Below, one piece after another: positions 54,388-62,500 of a DNA stretch of 64,000 nucleotides. The notes under the pieces were generated by a model. It searched no databases, was not told the DNA's origin, and worked only from the letters and a program-made list of their open reading frames with translations. The stretch is from Propionibacteriaceae bacterium UBA7704 (lineage in GTDB: Bacteria > Actinomycetota > Actinomycetes > Propionibacteriales > Propionibacteriaceae). Position 1 is the stretch's first letter. Every line of letters begins with the position of its first letter. The position numbers were made by a program, and so were the translations under genes. The stretch spans positions 93,939 to 157,938 of the forward strand of contig DLGC01000004.1 in NCBI GenBank assembly GCA_002482525.1, in the 5' to 3' direction.

Positions 54388-54430
54388 CTGAGCTTGTCGA
54401 AGGGCCAGCTGAGGGCTTCGACAAGCTCAG
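54388..54430. repeat. REP-like inverted repeat
   Basis: CTGAGCTTGTCGAAG (54388-54402) and CTTCGACAAGCTCAG (54416-54430) pair perfectly over 15 bp around 13 nt. It lies between convergent stops at 54357 and 54455. It may act as a terminator. The arm sequence resembles short dispersed palindromes seen in many actinobacterial genomes; that is from memory, not a search. Confidence 0.7.
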
Positions 54431-54454
54431 CCGGTGGGTCGGTTGCGGCTGCGA

Positions 54455-55768
54455 CTACTTCGCCGTCCAGGCATTGGACTTGGCAATGTCGCCGTCCAGC
54501 CCACCCACTCCGGAGCCGGGAATCCGGGCATTGGAGGTGTATTGCCAGATCGACCAACCGCCGTTGGTCGCCCACGGGCCGACCTTCGGCTGGGCATCGG
54601 GGATACGGCCATTGTCCTTGCCCCAGGACGCCACCCACAGCCGTGCGATCGGGGCCACGCTGCGCCAGCGGTAGTTGCCGGCCGACGTCAACTGGGAGGC
54701 GGCGTTGGCACTCATGTACACGTAGAGGTTCGCCTTGTAGCCCGACGAAGTGAGCCGAGTCTTGAGCCGGGTCAGGAACTCGCTGGCCTCATCAGGGGTC
54801 CAAGCCCGCAGCTTCTGACTGTAGGTTCCCGTGCTGTCGCGCCAGGTGCCGCCGGCCTCAATGTCCAACACCAAGGGCTCGGCGTTCGTCTTGGTGTAGT
54901 TGCCGTCCGTGGTCAACCAGGTGAAGAACTGGTCGGCGGAGTCGGCTGCGGTGAAGTCTCCGGAGAGCTTGTCGCCGGTGGAAGAGTCCAGTGAACTGAT
55001 CCAGCCGTTGAACCAGTAGTGTCCCCGCGAGAGCCCGAAGCTCTGAGCCTGATCGGCGAACTGGGAGTAGGCGCAATCCTCAACCACCGGGCGGGCACCG
55101 ACATTGCGGGTCTTGCCCGAGCAGACATCCACATAGTCGCGGTTGATCGGTCGAGTGCCGGTCCCGTTACGCAGGATGGTGAACCCGTTCGAACCCGCCC
55201 AGCTTCTCACCGCTGCCATCTGTACCTGTCCGGTGGACAGGTACTGCCACGACGACAGATCCACGCCTTGGCGCAGTCCGGTGAGCCCGAACTTGGATTG
55301 GGCGTCCTTTGCCGGCGTCTTTGTCGGGGAGAGCACCCGCACGCGCACCGAATGGGAACTGCGGCGCGCCTTCTTCTTCGTGACCTTCACCCGGAACCGA
55401 CCGCCATTGGTCCAGACCGAGGACTTCACCGTGTAGGTGCGCTTGGTGGCTCCCGCGATGGCGCGCCACTTGCCGCCGGAGCGGTATTGCCACTGGTAAT
55501 GCAGCTTCTTGCCGGTGGCCGTGACGCGCAGCTTGGTGCTGGTGTTCAGTCCGTAGCGGTTGATGACCGCACCCTTGGGCTGCTTCGTGATGCGGGGACG
55601 GACGGTCTTGGTCTTTGCAGCAGCCAGGTGAGTGGGAAGAACGACCCCGGCGCGGACCGTCGGTGCAGCTTGGGCGGGGGCGCTCGGTGCAACGAAGCCG
55701 AAGCTCAGGATCAGCGGCAGCGAGGCCAGCACGACCAACGCCCGGGGTCGGCGGGTGAGGTTCTTCAT
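54455..55768 (-). CDS. Secreted GH25 muramidase with Ig-like domain
   Basis: 437 residues with a signal peptide (MKNLTRRPRALVVLASLPL, cleaved near AQA-AP). An Ig-like domain (about 60-145, YQWQYRSGGKWRAIAGATKRTYTV) precedes the GH25 lysozyme fold. GH25 elements are GVDLSSWQ (Asp170), VLDIEA (Asp302, Glu304) and WSIWQYT. It should cleave the beta-1,4 bond of peptidoglycan, either in self-remodelling or lysis of competitors. The region of about 60 residues after the catalytic start carries four cysteines, unusual for this fold. Diverges from the L,D-transpeptidase gene. Confidence 0.9.
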   Translation of the reverse strand: MKNLTRRPRALVVLASLPLILSFGFVAPSAPAQAAPTVRAGVVLPTHLAAAKTKTVRPRITKQPKGAVINRYGLNTSTKLRVTATGKKLHYQWQYRSGGKWRAIAGATKRTYTVKSSVWTNGGRFRVKVTKKKARRSSHSVRVRVLSPTKTPAKDAQSKFGLTGLRQGVDLSSWQYLSTGQVQMAAVRSWAGSNGFTILRNGTGTRPINRDYVDVCSGKTRNVGARPVVEDCAYSQFADQAQSFGLSRGHYWFNGWISSLDSSTGDKLSGDFTAADSADQFFTWLTTDGNYTKTNAEPLVLDIEAGGTWRDSTGTYSQKLRAWTPDEASEFLTRLKTRLTSSGYKANLYVYMSANAASQLTSAGNYRWRSVAPIARLWVASWGKDNGRIPDAQPKVGPWATNGGWSIWQYTSNARIPGSGVGGLDGDIAKSNAWTAK

Positions 55769-56129
55769 CAGGGGTCTCCGATTCCATGCTTTGCTGAAGC
55801 GGACATCACCACACTACGCCGCGGTTGCCGGAAGCGGCAGCGGGGATACCCGAAGCAGGCCTGGCCCGGGCCGTGAATGGATGCAATCCCAGGGCCGTTT
55901 CTCACCTGGTGAACGCAGTTTCCCTGGTGTCGCAAGATTGCTGACCTGTTCCTGTTCGCAGCGAGCCGACAAGGGATGATGTTGAACTGAGGGCTAGAAT
56001 TCACGCGTTGGATTCCGTCGCTCTCAGGAACTCTAAGAGTGGATTCAGGTGTGCCGGGTAGTGTTCGGCCGATTTGTACTTGCGTGAGCCGTACGGGGTT
56101 CTCGATGACTTGCCCGATGGGAGGGGCCG
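55769..56129. other. Divergent promoter region between GH25 and L,D-transpeptidase genes
   Basis: 361 bp without a credible gene. The right end has the ribosome site GGGAGGGG before the ATG at 56130. I see no clear -35/-10 pair or strong repeat. Confidence 0.5.
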
Positions 56130-57113
56130 ATGGATCGCGTCCGGTCAATCGCTGTACGTGTGCCGACGATCGCCCGTTGGGGCATCTTCGCCGTGCTGGC
56201 CCCGGTGATTCTTGCCGGCTGCGCCCAGGTGGCCCCGCATGCGACGTCGAGCAGTGTGCCGACCCCGACGGTCACCTCGGCGGCGCCGAGTCCGATCTCC
56301 ACGCCGACACCGACCCCGACGCCCACCGCGAGCACGCTGTATCAGCAACTCGACGCCAAGACCCAGAAGCAGTTCAAAGGGTGCCTGAAGGTGACGGTGC
56401 GTCCCGGCTCGAGCGGTCGCTGCGCTGAGTTGGTGATCAAGAAGCTCAAGAAGTACGGGTTCTACTCCTGGTCCACCAGCAGCTACATCACAACCGCCGG
56501 CGCCAATGCCATCCTCAACTACCAGCGTTCCCGCGGTCTGGACGACACCGCGACCACGACCGAAGAAACCTGGGCAGCGCTGGCTTTGAACACCCCGGCC
56601 GTGCCGAAGACGCTTCCCAAGAAGTGCACCAGCGGCAAGTACAAGATCATCATCTGTGTCGACCAGGCCCAGCGGAAGCTGTTCTGGATCAAGAAGGGCA
56701 AGATCGTCAAGAAGTACCCCGTGCGCCTCGGTGGCTGGAACTCTCACGCCAAGACCCACGAATGGCGCGTCTTCCCGACTGCCGACGGCACCTGGTCGGT
56801 CTTCGACAAGCAGGTCAGCCCGGCGTCGGAGAATTACGGCTCGGGCGCCATGCCCTATTCGACGATGTTCCATCCAGACATGTACATCCACTACTCTCCG
56901 GGGTTCCATTCCGTCGGCTATGCCCAGTCCAGCCATGGCTGCGTGAATATCGGCCAGCTGAGCCAAGCGCAGTGGATCTTCGCCAACACGCCTATCGGGA
57001 CCCCGGTCTACATCTATTCGCCCAAGCAGCCCACCGCGACGGCCACTCCCACACCGGCACCCGCCGGAACGACCTCAGCGAGCCCCGCTCCCAGTTCGTC
57101 GCCGACGTCCTGA
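56130..57113 (+). CDS. Lipoprotein L,D-transpeptidase (YkuD domain)
   Basis: 327 residues. The lipobox VILAGC places Cys31 as the lipidated residue. A Pro/Thr/Ser-rich linker (40-70) and a peptidoglycan-binding-like domain (about 70-155) precede YkuD. The catalytic motif is H260...SHGCVN with Cys271. A Pro/Ala/Thr-rich tail of about 40 residues ends the protein. Forms 3-3 cross-links in peptidoglycan or attaches proteins to it. The start is preceded by GGGAGGGG. Confidence 0.93.
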   Translation: MDRVRSIAVRVPTIARWGIFAVLAPVILAGCAQVAPHATSSSVPTPTVTSAAPSPISTPTPTPTPTASTLYQQLDAKTQKQFKGCLKVTVRPGSSGRCAELVIKKLKKYGFYSWSTSSYITTAGANAILNYQRSRGLDDTATTTEETWAALALNTPAVPKTLPKKCTSGKYKIIICVDQAQRKLFWIKKGKIVKKYPVRLGGWNSHAKTHEWRVFPTADGTWSVFDKQVSPASENYGSGAMPYSTMFHPDMYIHYSPGFHSVGYAQSSHGCVNIGQLSQAQWIFANTPIGTPVYIYSPKQPTATATPTPAPAGTTSASPAPSSSPTS

Positions 57114-57212
57114 GGGGTACAGTGCGGTACCAAGCTGATCGGTACTGACGCAATTCGTTGGCATGCGCCGCTCGACAGCTGTGACTTCTGACTGAGACTG
57201 AGGAGTCTTGTC

Positions 57213-57863
57213 ATGACTGATTCGATGCCGCGGGGGCCGATCAGTCGCATCGAGTGGGTCGAAGGTGAACTCAGGCGGGCGATTCTGGGCGGTGAGTTCG
57301 CCCCAGGGGAGCGGCTGCTCACGGTTCAACTGGCGGAGCGATACGCCGTCAGCCCCACCCCCTTGCGCGAGGTGTTGCATCGATTCGCCGGTGAGGGGCT
57401 GGTCGAGTTCATCCCGCAGAAAGGCGCTCGGGTCAGCGAGTTGAATGCCCGCGACGCGCTGGAACTGGCCGAGTTGCGCGCACTTCTCGATGCCGCCAAT
57501 CTGACGGCAGCGGCGCAGAACCTGCTACCCGAACACCGCGAGCAGATTCACCAGGCTTCGGATCGGTTGGTGCAGATCTGGCAGGCCGACGCCGGGCACT
57601 CCCCGGCGGCCGAGCTGGCCTACCGCGAGTTCTACCAGGTGGCGAGCCGGGCCAATCCGTCCACGCGACTGAGGGAGCACGCCGCCTTGGTCCGGGAACT
57701 GGGATCCCGCTACCGGCTGGCCGCGGCGGCGCTGACTTCATCGCCGCTGATCGAAATCCACCAGCGGTTGCGCACCGCAGTGTTGGATACTTCTCCCGAG
57801 CGCATTTCCGAGGCAGTCACTGCCGACACCTCCGCATTCGCTGCTGCCTTCGCCGCTGTGTAG
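57213..57863 (+). CDS. GntR-family regulator (FadR/FCD type)
   Basis: 216 residues. N-terminal winged HTH (about 10-75, LAERYAVSPTPLREVLHRFAGEGLVE) and an all-helical FCD-like effector domain without the full set of metal histidines. The ligase gene starts 13 bp downstream, so it probably controls that gene in response to an acid or acyl-CoA. Ribosome site GAGGAG precedes the ATG. Confidence 0.9.
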   Translation: MTDSMPRGPISRIEWVEGELRRAILGGEFAPGERLLTVQLAERYAVSPTPLREVLHRFAGEGLVEFIPQKGARVSELNARDALELAELRALLDAANLTAAAQNLLPEHREQIHQASDRLVQIWQADAGHSPAAELAYREFYQVASRANPSTRLREHAALVRELGSRYRLAAAALTSSPLIEIHQRLRTAVLDTSPERISEAVTADTSAFAAAFAAV

Positions 57864-57876
57864 AAAGGACCCGCCT

Positions 57877-59424
57877 GTGCCCGAGACACCCGGCTCGCCA
57901 TTCCTGGCTCATGCCCGACTGGCCGAACTGGCGCGTACCCGGGGCGACCAGCCCTTCATCTGGGAAGCCCACGAGACCGGCGAACCGATGACCATTGCGC
58001 AGCTTCATGACAAGGCGTCACGGTTGGCAACCGTGCTGGCGGGCATGGGTGTGCGCCGTGGTGACCGTGTGCACCTTCAGTTGAGCAATCGTTGGGAGTT
58101 CCTGGCGGCCTTCTTCGCCGCCTCGATCATGGGCGCTGTCATCGTCCCGGTGTCGCTGCGGGCGTCCTTGGATGAAGTGGCCTACTCCGTCGAGCTGACT
58201 CAGCCGACGGCAGGTGTGGTTGAGGCCGCCGGGCCGGAAATGCTTGACCTCCTCACCGAGATCGGATTGCCGTCGAGTGCGCTGCTCGCGGCGGGAGCAT
58301 CTGCCGGGGACGCCGTGGTCGCGCTGGCCGACGCCGTCGCCGCGGCATCGCCATGGTCTGGCCCGGAGGAAGGACGGATCACTGATCTGCTCGCGGTGCT
58401 CTATACCTCCGGCGTAGCAGGCTGGCCTCGCGGCGTCATGCTCACTCAGGCCAACCTGCGCCATGCGGCAATCGCCTATGCTGCCGCGGCCCGAGTCCAG
58501 CCCACCGACCGAATCCTCATCTCACTACCGCTGTCGCACATCGCCGGTTTGGGGAACATGGCGTTGGCCGCGCTGTGGACCGCGTCGAGCATGGGTTTCA
58601 CCAAGCCTGGGCCGACCTGGATCCGCGCCGCCATTCGGCAGCAGTCGACCGTGGCGAATCTGAGCGCCATCGAGGTGCGCGAGCTCCTCGCGGCACCGCC
58701 GGTCGAAAGTGAAGAGAGTGTGCTGCGCTTGGTGGTCTTCGGACCGGCCGTCTCGACCCAGCTGCGGGAGGAGTTCGAGCAACGATTCGGCACCGAGTTG
58801 CGGTTGGGCTACGGCGCGACCGAAGCGGTGGCACCGATCGCCCTTTCCCTGCCAACGGTCTTGCCCGATGAGGACTATGTGGGTGAGGCGCTGGCGCCCG
58901 CTGCGCTGAGCGTGGTCGATTCCAGCGGGGCGGTGGTTGCTGCGGGAGAACCCGGCGAATTGGTGGTCTCCGGGGTGCCTGGCGTGACGCTGCCGGCGGG
59001 TTACTACGGCCTCCCCGAGCTGAGTCGTCAGGTGTTCGGGTCGGGACGATGGCACAGCGGCGATCAGGTGATCATCGAGAGTGATGGTCGATTGCGCTTT
59101 CTGGAGCGGGCGGCGGACCAGTTCAAAGCCGGTCTTACGACGGTGTCGGCGACTGCCATCGAGCGGGTCATGAAAGAACACGTCGGAGTGGCCGATGCCG
59201 CGGTTGTGGCTGTTGAGAAGGCCGGTGAGGCGCCGGTTGTGGTCGCGTTCGTCGAGCTTTCGGAGTTTCACCCGGACTTGGGGGTTGACGAGTTGGCGGG
59301 CTGGGTGGCGACCCGCCTCGGGGACGAAAGCCTCCCAGGTCGCTACGTGGTCGTGGATGCCCTGCCGTATACCGAGTCCGGCAAGGTGCTGAAGACACGC
59401 CTGGTGGAGTGGGCCGCCGAGTAG
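57877..59424 (+). CDS. Adenylate-forming acyl-CoA ligase family protein
   Basis: 515 residues from a GTG with GAAAGGAC upstream. The P-loop equivalent reads YTSGVAGWPRG, lacking the usual TTG and with Arg for the conserved Lys. Other elements are GYGATEAV, WHSGDQV and a C-terminal GKVLKTRL with the catalytic Lys. It should adenylate a carboxylic acid and pass it to CoA; substrate unknown. It is paired with a GntR regulator and is not part of the PKS cluster by position. The altered P-loop may lower or change activity. Confidence 0.85.
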   Translation: MPETPGSPFLAHARLAELARTRGDQPFIWEAHETGEPMTIAQLHDKASRLATVLAGMGVRRGDRVHLQLSNRWEFLAAFFAASIMGAVIVPVSLRASLDEVAYSVELTQPTAGVVEAAGPEMLDLLTEIGLPSSALLAAGASAGDAVVALADAVAAASPWSGPEEGRITDLLAVLYTSGVAGWPRGVMLTQANLRHAAIAYAAAARVQPTDRILISLPLSHIAGLGNMALAALWTASSMGFTKPGPTWIRAAIRQQSTVANLSAIEVRELLAAPPVESEESVLRLVVFGPAVSTQLREEFEQRFGTELRLGYGATEAVAPIALSLPTVLPDEDYVGEALAPAALSVVDSSGAVVAAGEPGELVVSGVPGVTLPAGYYGLPELSRQVFGSGRWHSGDQVIIESDGRLRFLERAADQFKAGLTTVSATAIERVMKEHVGVADAAVVAVEKAGEAPVVVAFVELSEFHPDLGVDELAGWVATRLGDESLPGRYVVVDALPYTESGKVLKTRLVEWAAE

Positions 59425-59552
59425 CCCGTACCGGCTCGCGACAGCGGCTTTCGCAGGAACAGTGGGGGCTTCCTCATCGAATCAGCCATATTGCGTATCC
59501 ATAATCTATAGAATATCGCGCATCTGATCGTCCTCGGTGTTGAGGGGTAGCA

Positions 59553-62500
59553 ATGCGCCGGTTGAGTTCTGTCCTCGTTAGTCTTGCTGTTGTCACGGGG
59601 ATGCTGGTGGCAGCCCCGGTCGCGGTACCGGCATTGCTTCCGACGGCGCAAGCCGCAGTGAAGACGCGGTTCTCACCGTTAACGGCGACCCCACCGACGC
59701 CGGGACGAGGTGAGGTCTTCTCGATCACCGGCAGGCTGTCCACGCGAGTAGCGCGGCCAGTGAAGTTGCAGCTTCGGGTCAACCGCAAGTGGCGCACCAT
59801 CGCGAGGACTACGACGAACGCCAGTGGCCGGTTCACGCTGCGCACCTCGACGAAGAAGCCTCGGATCGTCGTGCGGGTGCGGGCCACCAAGGTCAAGATC
59901 GGCAAGACCACCTATCGCGCCTACTCCAGCGCCAGTAAGACGATCCGCACCGGACTGGTGCGTCCGGGTCAGCCGATTCGGGGCGAGCAATTCCGGGTGA
60001 GTTCGAAGCTGAAGACGCACGGCGTGCGACCGGTGAAGCTGCAGCTCCGGGTCGGTGCCCGGTGGAAGACCATTTCGCGAGGCACCACCAAGAAGTCCGG
60101 CTACTACCTATTGACGGGCTCGACCACGCTGAAGAAAGCCACCATTCGGGTCATCGCGCCGAAGAAGAAGATCGGCGGGCGCCTCTATCGCCGCACCAGT
60201 GGCGTTCCGATGCGCATCACCACCGCGGCACAGTCGGCTTCACTGGCGTTGCCGAGCGTTGGGTACCTCAGTCGCACGGTGACGGCGAAGGTGCAGTTCT
60301 CGCCGGTTCGCGAACGACGCGCCGTCGCGGTGCAGGTGAAATCGGGCAGCAGCTGGAAGACGGTCGGCGCCGCAAAGCAGAGTGACACCGGGGCGGCGTC
60401 GATCGCGATCCCCGTGAAACAGCTAGGGACGTTCACCTATCGGGCGATCACGCTGGCGAGCAATGGTGCTCCGGCCAAGGCGTCGCGCTCGGTGTCACTC
60501 ACAGTGAAGCAGAACACGGCGCTACCGGCGCCGGCTATCGCGACCAACGATCTGATCGAAGGCGTGGTGGGTCAGGACTACTCCGAGACCTTGTCAGCGA
60601 GCTACGGGACGGCACCGCTCACCTGGTCGGCGACGGGGTTGCCGTCGGGCCTGAGCCTGGACGCCGCGACCGGCGAGATCGGTGGCGTGCCGACCGAGGC
60701 CGGGACGTCGACAGTCAAGGTCGTCGTCACCGACGCGAATGCCAAGACCGACTCCAGGACGCTGTCGTTGGTTGTGCGCTCCAACTTGAGCGTTGATGTG
60801 TCCGCGCTGCTCACCGGCACTGCCGGGGTGACCTTCTCGGCGTCGACCCCGGCCACGGGTGGCGTCACTCCGTATACCTGGTCGGCGTGGGGTCTGCCCG
60901 CAGGGGTGAGTATCAATGAAGACACCGGTGAGATCAGCGGTGTTCCGCCTAACGGTGGCACCTTCCCCATCTTCGTGACGGTCACCGACGCCGAAGGCCG
61001 TACCGTGACCGAGTCGGCCGAGCTGGAGGTGGACGCCGGCACGGTGACGGCGACGCCACCTCTGATCGATGACGTGAGCCTGCCTGACCTGGTCAAGGGG
61101 GACAGCTATGCCGTCTCGCCGACCGCCACCGGAGGTACCGCCCCCTACACCTGGAGTGCGAGCGGTCTCCCCGAGGGAGCCGCCATTGATGCGACCACCG
61201 GCGAACTGTCGGGGACGGCCACCAAGACCGGCGATTTCACGGTCTACCTGATGGTCACCGACAGCGACGGACTTACCAGCACGAAGTCCTTCACGGTGCG
61301 GGTGTACCCGGCTGCGGAGCAGCCGCCGTCGCCGACGATCACGACCAGCACGCTGCCGTCGGGTGTGGTTGGTGATTCCTACTCCGCGACCTTGGCTGTG
61401 GATTCGGGTCGGGCGCCGTTCACGTGGTCTGCGACCGGGTTGCCGGACGGGTTGAGTGTCAATGCGACCACTGGTGTGATCAGTGGCACGCCGACCGTGA
61501 CAGGCACCTCAGAGGTGCAGGTGACGGTCACCGACAAGAACAGCAAGAGCGATACCGCCACGGTGTCGTTGGTGATCGGTGCGGCGGTCTCGGTGACGAC
61601 CGACAGTTTGGCTGATGGTTTGGCCGGTGAGGAGTACAGCGCCTCGCTAGCTGCCACCGGCGGTACTGCGCCCTATGCCTGGTCTGCCTCGGGTCTCCCC
61701 GCAGGGCTGAGCGTCTCCGGTCACACCATCACCGGTACTCCCACTGAGTCGGGCACCTTCTCGGTGCAACTCACCGTCACCGACGATCACGGCAAGACCA
61801 ACACTGCCGCCATCGACCTGCTGGTGCGCGCCGCCTTGGGCGTGGAGGTGCCTGGCGGGCACACCGGAACCGCTGGTGAGCCGTTCACGGCATCGGCGCC
61901 GGCATCCGGTGGCGTGGAGCCCTATACCTGGTCGGCGTGGGGACTACCCAACGAACTGGTCATCGACCCAGCGACCGGCGCGATCTCGGGAACCGCCCGT
62001 AACGCCGGAGTGTTCCCGGTCTTCATCACCGTCACCGATGCCCAGGGGCGCACGCAGACGACCAGCTTCGAGTTGACCATCAGCGCCGGCTCCGTGGTTG
62101 CCAAACCGCCGACGATCACCACCGTGAGCCTGTCCGACGCCATCAAGGGTCAGAGCTACGCCGAGACCTTCACCGCAACCGGCGGTACCGAGCCCTATGC
62201 CTGGACCGGCTATGGGCTTCCCGATGGTTTGAGTCTTGATGCTGCGACTGGGGAACTGTCGGGCACCCCCACCCAGACCGGCGACTTCACCGCCTATGTG
62301 AATGTCATCGACAGTGACGGGCTGACCAGCACGAAGTCGTTCACGGTGCGGGTGTACCCGGCTGCAGAGCAGCCGCCGTCGCCGAGCATCACGACCAGCA
62401 CGCTTCCTGCGGGTGTGGTTGATGATTCCTACTCCGCGACCTTGGCTGTGGATTCGGGTCGGGCGCCGTTCACCTGGTCCGTGACCGGGTTGCCGACCGG

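Noticed and set aside
54388..54430. Possible CRISPR or att-site reading of the 15-bp palindrome
   Set aside because: Single copy in the window and no integrase gene nearby.
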